From: Candidatus Izemoplasmatales bacterium
Lineage (GTDB): Bacteria; Bacillota_I; Bacilli_A; Izemoplasmatales; Hujiaoplasmataceae
NCBI GenBank assembly: GCA_041649275.1
Contig: JBAZNL010000022.1
Coordinates: forward strand, 1-25,169
Reading direction: 5' to 3'
Length of the DNA stretch: 25,169 nt
The translations under genes were made by a program, and so were the position numbers. The notes beneath the pieces were generated by a model. That model did no database searches and was not told the DNA's origin. It saw only the letters and a list, made by a program, of their open reading frames with translations. Below, in pieces: positions 6,125 through 13,556 of the stretch (its first letter is position 1; every line of letters starts with the position of its first letter).

Positions 6125-6332
6125 TCGGATCGGACCTTTCGACGCGATGAACGTGAGGCACCTTGTCGGCGGGCGGATGGACGATCGACGATTCATGTTC
6201 ATGTCGACGGATGCGACACGCGGACGCCGATCGCGGAAAAGGTCGAATCATGAAAACGGAACAGACCGAAAGTCCTGTCGGAACCATGGAGCACGATTGG
6301 TGGGAAGTAAAGCGAAACATCCCGGATTCAAT
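6125..6332. other. Gap without an assigned gene
   Basis: Between the EF-Ts-like operon promoter and the tRNA-Gly terminator I see no convincing gene. The only candidate is a 31-codon plus-strand frame from ATG 6250 to TGA 6345, with AAAAGG seven bases upstream; its stop falls in the terminator hairpin and no promoter is evident. Confidence 0.4.
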
Positions 6333-6363
6333 AAAAAAGGTCTGACACACGATGTGTCAAACC
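6333..6363 (-). terminator. Terminator of the tRNA-Pro/tRNA-Gly transcript
   Basis: On the minus strand a stem of 3 plus 7 bp with one mismatch (6363-6353 with 6349-6339, three-base loop) is followed by six T residues at 6338-6333. It lies 13 bases past the tRNA-Gly CCA end. Confidence 0.85.
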
Positions 6364-6376
6364 CATGCTTCATCGA

Positions 6377-6451
6377 TGGAGCAAGCGAGGGGAATCGAAC
6401 CCCCATGTTCAGCTTGGGAAGCTGACATACTGACCGTTGTATTACGCCTGC
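6377..6451 (-). tRNA. tRNA-Gly (anticodon CCC)
   Basis: The cloverleaf closes on the minus strand: acceptor GCAGGCG with CGCTTGC, anticodon stem TCAGC/GCTGA around loop TTCCCAA, T arm GGGGGTTCGATTCCCC, discriminator T and an encoded CCA at 6379-6377. It is co-transcribed with the tRNA-Pro upstream; the 78-base spacer between them has an A/T tract and one small hairpin but no promoter that I can identify. Confidence 0.93.
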
Positions 6452-6529
6452 CTCGAATCCGTATTCCATAAAAAAAAGGGAAAGGCGGACATCTATGATC
6501 GATCCGCATGCGCGGATGAATCCCAAGGG

Positions 6530-6606
6530 TGGTCGGAATGACAGGATTTGAACCTGCGACCTCTTGGCCCCCAGCCAAGCGCTCTACCAAACTAAGCTAC
6601 ATCCCG
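6530..6606 (-). tRNA. tRNA-Pro (anticodon GGG)
   Basis: The cloverleaf closes on the minus strand: acceptor CGGGATG with CATTCCG, anticodon stem CTTGG/CCAAG around loop CTGGGGG, T arm with GGTTCAAATCC, discriminator A and an encoded CCA at 6532-6530. The 5' C1 is typical of bacterial tRNA-Pro. GGG anticodons suit a GC-rich genome. Confidence 0.94.
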
Positions 6607-6616
6607 AGCACCATTT

Positions 6617-6645
6617 ATTATAATCCATACCGTGCGAAAAATCAA
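6617..6645 (-). promoter_or_regulatory. Promoter of the tRNA-Pro/tRNA-Gly transcript
   Basis: On the minus strand TTGATT (6645-6640), a 17-bp spacer and a perfect TATAAT (6622-6617) lie 10 bases upstream of tRNA-Pro. Confidence 0.8.
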
Positions 6646-6688
6646 AGTGTTTCCATCGAAAATCGACATCGCTCGCGACGGGCGCGCG

Positions 6689-6697
6689 TGATATAAT
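6689..6697 (+). promoter_or_regulatory. Extended -10 promoter of the SGNH hydrolase gene
   Basis: TG-A-TATAAT at 6689-6697 is an extended -10 element. No good -35 lies 17 bases upstream, which is usual for extended -10 promoters. It is divergent from the tRNA promoter. Confidence 0.6.
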
Positions 6698-6744
6698 AAT
6701 GGGGAACGTCTCCCCGCACGGGAGACATGAAAGGACCCGCACGC

Positions 6745-7350
6745 ATGCACATCCTCTTCCTCGGCGATTCGATCACCGACTGGGGCCGCAGCCGCCCCGA
6801 CGGGAAGCGTCTCGGCGACGGTTACGTGAAGCTCGTCGCCGACGACCTCCAGTCCCGCCACCCCGACATCGATTTCGACTTCACGAACACCGGCATCTCC
6901 GGCGACCGTACGAAGGACATCCTCGAACGCATCCGTCCCGACATGGTCGACCGTCGTCCCGACCTCGTCGTCCTGATGATCGGGATCAACGACGTCTGGC
7001 GCCGCTATGACCGAAACGACCCCACCACCCAGGCGCAGTTCTCGAAGAACTACCGCGCCATCCTCGATGCGATTCAGAAGGACGCGAAGGCGAAGGTGAT
7101 CCTCCTCGAACCGTTCCTCGTCGACGTTCCCGACAAACCCTTCCGACCCGACCTCGCTCCGAAGGTCGCCTCGGTCCGCCTGATCGCGGCGACGCGCCGC
7201 CTCCCCCTGATCCGCCTCGACGAACGCTTCCGCCAGGCGGCGAAGGATCGGGCGCCGCTCTTCTACGCCGGCGACGGGATCCATCCGAGCCCCGAAGGCG
7301 CGCGCTTCATCGCCGACCTCGTCGTCCCCGAGATCGAAAAGTTCCTGTAA
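6745..7350 (+). CDS. SGNH/GDSL-family hydrolase
   Basis: A 201-residue cytoplasmic esterase-like protein with all four SGNH blocks: GDSITD with the nucleophile Ser9, the NTGISGDR glycine block at 48-55, GINDVW with Asn82, and DGIHPS with the Asp177/His180 pair. This is the compact lysophospholipase-L1/TesA-like or acetylhydrolase group, which removes acyl or acetyl groups from lipids or sugars; the substrate cannot be told from sequence. There is no signal peptide. The start at 6745 is chosen for the AAAGGA nine bases upstream; the ATG at 6727 would add six residues and sits directly on a GGGAG. It is monocistronic, ending in a strong terminator convergent with the cit operon. Confidence 0.88.
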   Translation: MHILFLGDSITDWGRSRPDGKRLGDGYVKLVADDLQSRHPDIDFDFTNTGISGDRTKDILERIRPDMVDRRPDLVVLMIGINDVWRRYDRNDPTTQAQFSKNYRAILDAIQKDAKAKVILLEPFLVDVPDKPFRPDLAPKVASVRLIAATRRLPLIRLDERFRQAAKDRAPLFYAGDGIHPSPEGARFIADLVVPEIEKFL

Positions 7351-7356
7351 GCAGAA

Positions 7357-7392
7357 AACCGCCTCCCGACATCCCGGGAGGCGAATTTTTTT
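7357..7392. terminator. Bidirectional terminator between SGNH gene and the cit operon
   Basis: A perfect 9-bp GC stem (7360-7368 with 7375-7383) and six-base loop is followed on the plus strand by AATTTTTTT. On the minus strand a shorter TTTT follows. It ends the SGNH transcript and probably also the long glm-mal-cit operon, whose last stop is at 7391. Confidence 0.85.
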
Positions 7393-8653
7393 AGGAGCGG
7401 AACACGAACGACGCCTGGATTCGTTTCAGGAACACGGCCGTCGCGAGCAGGTCCGCCGATCCGCCGAAACTGAGGCCTTCGGCGATGCATTCGGCGGTGA
7501 GGGCGGCCATCTTCTCGCGGGCGAAGTCGTCGATCCGCGCAAAGCGCGCGCGGATCTCGTCGTAGCGCCGCTTCGATCCGGCGCGCTTCAGAAGCGTCGT
7601 GTCCTCGACCACGCCGATCAGCCGGCAGAGCGCGCGGTGGAGTTCCTCGCGGGTGCAGTTTCCGACATGCCCGACCGCGAGACGGACCGAGGGGAAGCCG
7701 CGCGCCGCCTCGAGGCGGGCGCCGCCGATGCGGTTCTCGGCCCAGGCCCTGCGGCCGAAGGTGCCGATCTCCTTCTTGTCGAGTTCGCCGACGAGCGGTT
7801 CCGCCATCGTGCTCACGAAATCGTAGACGTCCTCGAAGGAGAGACCGCCGAAGACCGCCTTCCCGGCGGCCGCCGCGGCGAGCCCCATCGAGAAGATCAG
7901 TCCCTTGTAGGCGTTGATCCCGCCGGTGACGGAAAACATCGCCCGTTCCGCCTCGAGCCCTTCCTTGCGGGCGCGGGCGAAGATCGCCGCCGGTTGCTCG
8001 TCGTCGATCGCGAGCGCGAACATCTCGGCGAGATGCGGCACGATCGCCATTCCGGCCTGCTTCATCATCGCGTAGTCCATGTCCTCGTGCGAACCGCGGG
8101 AATGCTTCGTGACCAGACCGAACTTCGGTTCGAGGTCGAGTTCGGCGCGCATCGCGCCGTCGATCAGGGCGGCGGCGAACCTGACGGCGTCGGCGCGGGC
8201 GATCCGCTCCATCTCGGCGAGGAGATCCTCCACGGAATGTCTGCCTTCGCGGGCGCACACCGCCGCCGGCTCGTCGCAGAGGAGGCATTTGCGGAGCGCC
8301 CCGCGCGTCAGCGCGATTCCGCCCTGCGGATAGACGTCGATGTCGGACAGGCGTCCGAGTGGGGTCTTCTCCTCGAGTCCGACGGCGATCGCCTTGAGCG
8401 GTTCGGCGCCGAGTGCGCCGTAGCGGGCGAGGAAGGTCGTCCCGTCGGCGTCGTCGATCCAGCGGGTCTCGTCGGCGTCGAAGGCGAAGCGCGCGGCGAA
8501 ACGGCCGACGACGTAGCGGGAGATCTTCGTGGTCTTCCGGACGCCCGGGACGTTGGCGCGGACGGAGACGACCGTGCCGCCCCGCCGGAGCATCTCGAGG
8601 ATCGTGTCTCGGCGCGCTTCACGCGCCTTCAGGATGTCGTCAACGCTTGCCAT
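7391..8653 (-). CDS. citXG: CitXG fusion: holo-ACP synthase and triphosphoribosyl-dephospho-CoA synthase
   Basis: A 420-residue two-domain protein that makes and attaches the prosthetic group of the lyase acyl-carrier subunit. Residues about 1-140 match CitX, the phosphoribosyl-dephospho-CoA transferase (GRLSDIDVYPQGG is the CitX nucleotidyltransferase-like motif). The rest is CitG, which makes 2'-(5''-triphosphoribosyl)-3'-dephospho-CoA from ATP and dephospho-CoA: PKFGLVTKHSRGSHEDMDY, TGGINAYKGLIFSMG and the C-terminal GGSADLLA are CitG marks. Natural CitXG fusions are known, for example in Haemophilus and lactic acid bacteria. The total is somewhat shorter than separate CitX plus CitG. The start overlaps the end of citC by 14 bases, with GGAGG six bases upstream. 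It is the last gene of the operon. Confidence 0.9.
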   Translation of the reverse strand: MASVDDILKAREARRDTILEMLRRGGTVVSVRANVPGVRKTTKISRYVVGRFAARFAFDADETRWIDDADGTTFLARYGALGAEPLKAIAVGLEEKTPLGRLSDIDVYPQGGIALTRGALRKCLLCDEPAAVCAREGRHSVEDLLAEMERIARADAVRFAAALIDGAMRAELDLEPKFGLVTKHSRGSHEDMDYAMMKQAGMAIVPHLAEMFALAIDDEQPAAIFARARKEGLEAERAMFSVTGGINAYKGLIFSMGLAAAAAGKAVFGGLSFEDVYDFVSTMAEPLVGELDKKEIGTFGRRAWAENRIGGARLEAARGFPSVRLAVGHVGNCTREELHRALCRLIGVVEDTTLLKRAGSKRRYDEIRARFARIDDFAREKMAALTAECIAEGLSFGGSADLLATAVFLKRIQASFVFRS

Positions 8654-9647
8654 GGCGGGCCTCCGCGATCGCCCGGAGCAGGGCCCGGTTCGAGACCGGG
8701 ACGAGTTCGAGCGCAGATTCGATGTGACCGGATTCGATCAGTGTCCGCACGCGCGAAGCGCTGATCGGGGTTCCCCCCGCCTCGAAACGGGGAAGGACGA
8801 AGAGACCGTCGCCGAGCGTCTTTGCGAGGATGTCGTTGTAGGCGTTCGTGGTCGGATCCGCCTCGGTCCCGACGTAGCGCGTGCGGATGAAGAGGGAAGG
8901 CATGAAGCGGTCACGGAACACGACCGCGTCGAGCAGCGCGTGTTCGCGGTCGCGCTCGTCCATCGTCTTCAGGAAATAGCTCGGGAAGGTCAGACTCGAA
9001 ACCACGTATTTCGTCGAGGGGACGACAAGGACGTTTCCGATCTCGGCGCAGCCGAGCCGCACCATCGCGATCCGCTCCTCGTAGGAAAAGGTCGAGGCGT
9101 CCTCCTCGAGGACGAACACGAGGAAGGCCTGGTGCCGGGCGGCGGCGAAGCGGATCAGCCCCAGGTGGCCGAGGGTCATCGGATTGCAGTTGACGACGAT
9201 CGCGCCGACGTCGAGGGTCGAGAGCGGCGCGAAGAAAGTGCGTTCGGCGAGCTCCCGGATGCTCTTCAGTTCCTCGTCGAGGGTGGGGAAGCCGTTCTCA
9301 AGGATCGCGACCGAACCGGAATCGGCGACGACGGAGAAGTGCATCGACGTAAACAGCGGGACGAAGCGGGACTTCGTGAAGACGAGGCGGCGGTGGATTC
9401 CATCCGCGTTCATCCGCGAGAGCAGATCCGTGAGGAGGAGGCCCGCGGCGTCCTCGTCGCGGTGCGCGGAATCGACGGCGAGATGGCTGACGAGCTCCCC
9501 GGTCCGCGACACGGTCGCGACGATCCGCCCGTCCTCCTCGAGGTAGAGGGTCTCGTCGACCGTCCGGGGCGGTTTCAGCCCGGAAGCGTCCAAAAGCGCG
9601 GCGACGGCCGCGCGTTCTTCTTCGAGGATCGCTTCCCGGATGGGCAT
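8640..9647 (-). CDS. citC: Acyl-carrier lyase ligase (citrate/citramalate lyase acetylating enzyme)
   Basis: A 335-residue CitC-type ligase that uses ATP and acetate to acetylate the prosthetic-group thiol of the lyase gamma subunit, switching the lyase on. The N-terminal third is a GNAT-like domain (LVSHLAVDSAHRDEDAAGLLL). The C-terminal part is a nucleotidyltransferase fold with the adenylate motif NCNPMTLGHLGLI, whose T-L-G-H is the (H/T)xGH signature, and the second motif ISASRVR. The start has GGAAGG at good distance, 19 bases after the citF stop. It is commonly named citrate lyase ligase; in this operon the partner is more likely citramalate lyase, which is known to carry the same acetyl-thioester chemistry. 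Length is normal. Confidence 0.92.
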   Translation of the reverse strand: MPIREAILEEERAAVAALLDASGLKPPRTVDETLYLEEDGRIVATVSRTGELVSHLAVDSAHRDEDAAGLLLTDLLSRMNADGIHRRLVFTKSRFVPLFTSMHFSVVADSGSVAILENGFPTLDEELKSIRELAERTFFAPLSTLDVGAIVVNCNPMTLGHLGLIRFAAARHQAFLVFVLEEDASTFSYEERIAMVRLGCAEIGNVLVVPSTKYVVSSLTFPSYFLKTMDERDREHALLDAVVFRDRFMPSLFIRTRYVGTEADPTTNAYNDILAKTLGDGLFVLPRFEAGGTPISASRVRTLIESGHIESALELVPVSNRALLRAIAEARHGKR

Positions 9648-9666
9648 GGTATTCCTTCCTTTCGGC

Positions 9667-11172
9667 CTACTTCGCGCGGACGGCGTCGATGATCGAGCCG
9701 TCGCGGTAGCGCACGAGGGCGACGACGCGTCCGTTACGGACGGGGCGGTTCGGAATCCCGGTCATCGCGTGCGCCCGTTCCATCAGGGTACGGATCGGGA
9801 CGACGTCGAGACCCGAACCCGCGAGTCTTTCCAACAGGTCGGTGCGGCGCGGATGGACGGCGATCCCGCGCTCGGTGACGACGACGTCGACGTCGCGTCC
9901 CGGGGTGGTGACGCAGGTCACCCGTTCCATCACGATCGGCAGGCGCGCCTTCACGAGGTTCGTGACGACGACGGTGCAGAAGGCGCCCGCGGCGGTGTCC
10001 GCGTGCCCTCCCGAACCGCCGATGATCCGGCCTTCGGAGTCGGTCGTGACGTTCACGTTGAAATCGAGGTCGACCTCGGTGGCGCCGAGGATGACGAAGT
10101 CGAGACCGTCGACGACGGGGGCGGGGCGATGGAAGGGGTTGCCGTACTCGGAGGCCGAGATGGCGTGATGATCCTTGTTCTCGCGGATCGACCGGACCGC
10201 TTCGAGATCGAAGTCCTGGACGTCCTCAAGGCGCTCCACGAGGCCCTTCTCCAGCATTTCGACATATTGCGCGGTGATTCCGCCGGAGGCGAAACCGCCC
10301 TTGACGCCTTTCGTTTCCATGAGCTTGCGGACGGCGGCGGCGACGGCGAGCGAGGTCCCCCCCGCACCCGTCTGCATCGACATCCCGTCTCTGACCATTC
10401 CGCAGGCGTCGAGCAGTTTGACGGCGTCGCGGGCGATCTTGAGGCCGACCGGTTCCTTCGTGATCCGGGTCGTCCCCGAGACGATGCCGGCGGGATCGCC
10501 GATCGAATCGACGGCGAGGACGGCGTCGACGCGGCTGCCGTCGATGTCGGCGAAGGGAGCGCGGTCGACGAGATGGTCGGTGACGAGAAGGACCTTCTTC
10601 GCGAAGGTCGCGTCCGGAACCGCGTAGCCGAGCGACCCGCAGGCGCTCTGTCCGACGCGGCCGGTGGCGTTGCCCCTGCGGTCCGCCGTCGGCGCCGCGA
10701 GGATCGCGACGTCGATCGGCAGTTCGCCCGCCTCGATCGCGCGGGCGCGGCCGCCGTGCGTGTCCATGATCGCGACGTTTCTGAGCTTTCCGGCGCAGAC
10801 GGCGTCGGCGACGGGGCCGTTCATGTAGTTGGCGACGATGCCGGTCACGGATCCGTCCTCGATCAAGGGGACGAGCGGAGCGTGGCAGGGGAAGATCGAA
10901 CTGGCGGCGATCGTGAGGCCCTTCAGGCCACGGCGCCTGATTTCCGCAAGGGCGAGGTTCAGGACCTTGTCGCCGTCGCGGAGGTGATGGTGGAAGGAGA
11001 GGGTCATCCCATCTCTCACGCCGAGGATGTCGAACGCCTCGGAGAGGGTCTTCGGGAAGGCGGGGGATCCGACCTTCGCCTTGGGCGGGATCCTCTTCGA
11101 TGCGGCGGGGGCAGGCGTCTCGCGATAGGGTCGATCCGTCTCGGGAATCTCGCGTCCGAGGTCGTTTCTCAT
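9667..11172 (-). CDS. citF: Citrate/citramalate lyase alpha subunit (acyl-ACP transferase)
   Basis: A 501-residue CitF-family CoA-transferase-like subunit that exchanges the acetyl group on the acyl carrier for the substrate acid, giving citryl- or citramalyl-ACP and free acetate. Family segments include GMTLSFHHHLRDGD, the GPVADAVCAGKL stretch, MDTHGGRARAIEAGELPIDVA, SGGITAQYVEML, GSGGHADTAAGA and the C-terminal VTERGIAVHPRR. It overlaps citE by four bases (ATGA) and has GTGGAG upstream. Sequence alone does not separate citrate from citramalate use; the flanking mal and glm genes favour citramalate. The N-terminal 35 residues are proline-rich and variable, as in other CitF proteins. Confidence 0.92.
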   Translation of the reverse strand: MRNDLGREIPETDRPYRETPAPAASKRIPPKAKVGSPAFPKTLSEAFDILGVRDGMTLSFHHHLRDGDKVLNLALAEIRRRGLKGLTIAASSIFPCHAPLVPLIEDGSVTGIVANYMNGPVADAVCAGKLRNVAIMDTHGGRARAIEAGELPIDVAILAAPTADRRGNATGRVGQSACGSLGYAVPDATFAKKVLLVTDHLVDRAPFADIDGSRVDAVLAVDSIGDPAGIVSGTTRITKEPVGLKIARDAVKLLDACGMVRDGMSMQTGAGGTSLAVAAAVRKLMETKGVKGGFASGGITAQYVEMLEKGLVERLEDVQDFDLEAVRSIRENKDHHAISASEYGNPFHRPAPVVDGLDFVILGATEVDLDFNVNVTTDSEGRIIGGSGGHADTAAGAFCTVVVTNLVKARLPIVMERVTCVTTPGRDVDVVVTERGIAVHPRRTDLLERLAGSGLDVVPIRTLMERAHAMTGIPNRPVRNGRVVALVRYRDGSIIDAVRAK

Positions 11173-12023
11173 GGTTTCTCCACACCGGCGCGCAGGAGGA
11201 TCTTCTCGGCGCGGACGACGATCGGCCGATCGACCATGCGGCCGTCGAGCGAAAAGGCGCCGAGCCCCTTCCGGTCGGCTTCCTTCGCCGCCGAAAGGAT
11301 GCGCGTCGCCCAGCGGATCTCCGCCTCGGTCGGGGCGAAGACGCGTCGGACGGTCTCGATCTGGTTCGGATGGATCACGGCCTTGCCGGTGAAACCGAGC
11401 GATTTCGCGGTACGGGCGTCGCGTTCGAGGCCGATTTCGTCGTTCACGTCGGTGAACGGGGTGTCGATCGAAGCGATTTCCTCCGAACGGCAGGCGAAGG
11501 CGACCCGGGCGCGCGGATAGGCGAGTTCGGCGCCTTCCTTCGTGCGTTCGAACTCCATGTCGGCGGCGAGATCCTCGGCGCCGAGCAGGACGCCCTCGAT
11601 GCGGGGCATGTAGACCAGGTCGTCGGTCTCGACGACGCCCTGGGCGGTCTCGACGATCGGGACGATCCCGATCTTGCGTTCGAGCCCCTTGCGGGTTTCG
11701 ACGCGCGAAAGCAGGTCGTCGACGTCGTAGAGGACCTCGACGGCCGCCTTCGGATAGACGATCGCCGCGAGCTTCTCGCAGACGACGGCCTCGAGGTCGG
11801 CCTCGAGCCAGCCGGAGGCAAGCGAATTGACGCGGACCATGACTTCGAGTTTTCCGAAATCCCAGGTCTTCAGATATTCCTTCAAGAGTTCGCGCGCGGC
11901 ATCCTTCTCGGCGACGGCGACGGCGTCCTCGAGGTCGAGGATCACGGCGTCGGCGCCGAAGACGTCGGCGTTCTGGAGCATCGCCGGGTTGTTCCCCGGC
12001 ACGAACAGGCAGACGGTCCTCAC
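11169..12023 (-). CDS. citE: Citrate/citramalate lyase beta subunit (citramalyl/citryl-ACP lyase)
   Basis: A 284-residue CitE TIM-barrel protein of the HpcH/HpaI-related lyase family. It cleaves the acyl-ACP bond: citramalyl-ACP to acetyl-ACP plus pyruvate, or citryl-ACP to acetyl-ACP plus oxaloacetate. Seen motifs are LFVPGNNPAML at the start, DAVILDLEDAV with the metal-site acids, MVRVNSL, a conserved GIVPIVETAQGV, LLGAEDLAADM and the C-terminal FTGKAVIHPNQI. The start codon is GTG at 12023, overlapping the citD stop, with GGAGGGA five bases upstream; the GTG is supported because the homologous N-terminus begins there. It also overlaps citF by four bases. The metabolic context implies pyruvate, not oxaloacetate, as the keto product. 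Confidence 0.93.
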   Translation of the reverse strand: MRTVCLFVPGNNPAMLQNADVFGADAVILDLEDAVAVAEKDAARELLKEYLKTWDFGKLEVMVRVNSLASGWLEADLEAVVCEKLAAIVYPKAAVEVLYDVDDLLSRVETRKGLERKIGIVPIVETAQGVVETDDLVYMPRIEGVLLGAEDLAADMEFERTKEGAELAYPRARVAFACRSEEIASIDTPFTDVNDEIGLERDARTAKSLGFTGKAVIHPNQIETVRRVFAPTEAEIRWATRILSAAKEADRKGLGAFSLDGRMVDRPIVVRAEKILLRAGVEKP

Positions 12024-12277
12024 ATCGATCCCTCCATCCGCTTCAAGGCGGTCTTCGTCCGGGCGCGCAGGGTGCAGTCGAGCGCTCCCTTGTCCTGGAC
12101 GGTCACGCGGACGTCCGTAGCCTCCAGTTCCGCAAGCGCGGAACGGACGGCGGCGTCGATCCGGTCGTGGAAAAAGACGTCGACGATGCTGTCGATCTCG
12201 ACGACGACGCCGACGCCCTCCCGCACGGTCACCAGGGCGTCGTTGGACTCGAGGGTGCCGGCGGATCCGATCCTCAT
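12020..12277 (-). CDS. citD: Citrate/citramalate lyase gamma subunit (acyl carrier protein)
   Basis: An 85-residue acyl carrier subunit. The N-terminal AGTLESND matches the CitD attachment site AGTLESSD; the Ser after Glu (Ser11 here) is the residue that carries the phosphoribosyl-dephospho-CoA arm, equivalent to Ser14 of the Klebsiella protein. The rest has the family's acidic IDSIVDVFFHDRI and VTVQDKGALDCTLRAR segments. It starts with ATG overlapping the mal stop (ATGA) and ends overlapping citE, so all three are translationally coupled. The frame is open far upstream inside mal, but only the last 85 codons resemble CitD. The subunit order D-E-F is standard. Confidence 0.93.
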   Translation of the reverse strand: MRIGSAGTLESNDALVTVREGVGVVVEIDSIVDVFFHDRIDAAVRSALAELEATDVRVTVQDKGALDCTLRARTKTALKRMEGSM

Positions 12278-13539
12278 TTCGCCGCCTTCTTCTCCGCAGC
12301 GCGGTCGTTGGCGATCGCGATGACGCGGTTCATTTCGTTCTTGACGACCATGTAGCCGTCGTCGAACGACATTCCCGGCTTCGCGAGGCACTGGTCGGCG
12401 CGGCAGGCGATGGCGATGTTGGTGGTCGTCTGGGCGGAGACGTCGGTCTCGTTGCAGGTGCCGCCGCAATACGATCCGATCTGCTTTTTGTTGCAGTAGA
12501 GGATCGCCTCGATCGCGTTCGTGATGCCGCCGAGGACGGGAGTCTTGATCTGCAGCATGTGCGCCGCTCTGGCGTCGGCGAACTCGACGACGTCCGCCAT
12601 GTTGTTGCACCACTCGTCGGCGACGATCTCGACCTTCGAACCGGCGGCGTCGATCATCGCGGTGATCTTCCGAAGCGCCTCGAACGTGCCCGCGTGGCTG
12701 CCGGCGTCGACCGGTCCCTCGATACGGAGGGAGAACGGAGCGGCGGTCTTCTCGAGTTCGAGGAGATACGCAAGGATGCGGTCGTAGTCGTCCCCGAAGG
12801 CGAGGCCGATGGTGCCGTAGACGTCGATGTGGAAGACGGGATGGTAGCCCGGATCCGGACGCTTCGCGAGGATGCGGTCGCGCAACCAGGCGACGTACCG
12901 GAGAAGGAGTTCGCCGTTCTTCCCGAGCTTCGTCTCGACGTTGTTGATGAGGGCGTGCGGGAGCACGTCCGCCTGTTTCAGGATCATCTTGTCGACGTTC
13001 GCGTAGCGGTCGTCGCCTGACTGTGCGAAGACCGGCACGGGTTCGTACTTCGCGCCGCGGATGTGGTACTCCTCGCGGATGATTTCCGCCATCGTCCGCC
13101 GGCGCTGGTTCGCGACGGCGTTCAGGATCGCCTGGGAAAATCCGTAGCGGATCGCCGTATGGAGCCGTTTGCCGTCGATTTCGAGTTTGTCGACCCATTC
13201 CGCCATCGGGCGGAAGGAAGCGAGTTCCTTGCCGACGAGGAGGGGGACGACGTGCTTCCTGATCCACGGGATGTAGTCCTTCGCGAGGAAGAGCGGGTCG
13301 CGACCGCCGGCGCCCGAGTATTGGATCGCGGCGCAGTCGCCGTAGCCGACGGTGCCGTCCTCGAGGATGAGCTGGACGCTGATCGCCTCGCCCGCCTGGC
13401 GGATCGACGTGAAGCCGGGGGTGACGGGGTCGCCGACGTACATGAATCCGTCGGTCGTCGCACCTTTCTTGATCGCCTTCTGGTCGTCGAAGTAGAAACC
13501 GGTGTACGAGGGGGACAGGATGATCTTCTGGATTCTCAT
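12274..13539 (-). CDS. mal: Methylaspartate ammonia-lyase
   Basis: A 421-residue enolase-superfamily enzyme (EC 4.3.1.2) that converts (2S,3S)-3-methylaspartate to mesaconate and ammonia. By comparison with the Citrobacter enzyme the key residues are all present with an offset of about one: Gln173, His195, metal ligands Asp239, Glu274 and Asp308, Gln330 and the catalytic base Lys332 in QIKTPVLGG, plus Cys362 in GGTCNETD. The start at 13539 gives the usual MRIQKI N-terminus and follows the glmE stop by 17 bases. It takes the product of glutamate mutase encoded just upstream, and passes mesaconate to a hydratase that is not in this window. Length is normal for the family. Confidence 0.97.
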   Translation of the reverse strand: MRIQKIILSPSYTGFYFDDQKAIKKGATTDGFMYVGDPVTPGFTSIRQAGEAISVQLILEDGTVGYGDCAAIQYSGAGGRDPLFLAKDYIPWIRKHVVPLLVGKELASFRPMAEWVDKLEIDGKRLHTAIRYGFSQAILNAVANQRRRTMAEIIREEYHIRGAKYEPVPVFAQSGDDRYANVDKMILKQADVLPHALINNVETKLGKNGELLLRYVAWLRDRILAKRPDPGYHPVFHIDVYGTIGLAFGDDYDRILAYLLELEKTAAPFSLRIEGPVDAGSHAGTFEALRKITAMIDAAGSKVEIVADEWCNNMADVVEFADARAAHMLQIKTPVLGGITNAIEAILYCNKKQIGSYCGGTCNETDVSAQTTTNIAIACRADQCLAKPGMSFDDGYMVVKNEMNRVIAIANDRAAEKKAAK

Positions 13540-13556
13540 GATGTGGGGGTTCCCTT

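Noticed and set aside
6250..6345. 31-codon plus-strand frame with AAAAGG upstream
   Set aside because: There is no promoter and no recognisable protein, and its end lies in the tRNA terminator stem; chance is the simpler explanation. Ribosome profiling or conservation would change this.
9640..11520. Long open plus-strand frames opposite citF/citE, and similar ones opposite glmE/glmL (13680-16701) and citC/citXG
   Set aside because: They are antisense shadows of GC-rich genes: composition is Asp/Arg/Gly/Val-rich without domains, with no ribosome sites, and the minus strand has recognised enzymes with intact catalytic residues.
7391..12277. Citrate fermentation operon
   Set aside because: No citrate transporter, oxaloacetate decarboxylase or CitAB is present, and the genes are joined to glm/mal; citramalate lyase explains the context better. 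Not excluded by sequence alone.
12278..13267. Long N-terminal extension of citD inside mal
   Set aside because: The frame is open by chance in GC-rich DNA and is Arg/Pro-rich; CitD is an 85-residue family and the ATG at 12277 overlaps the mal stop as in the other coupled genes.
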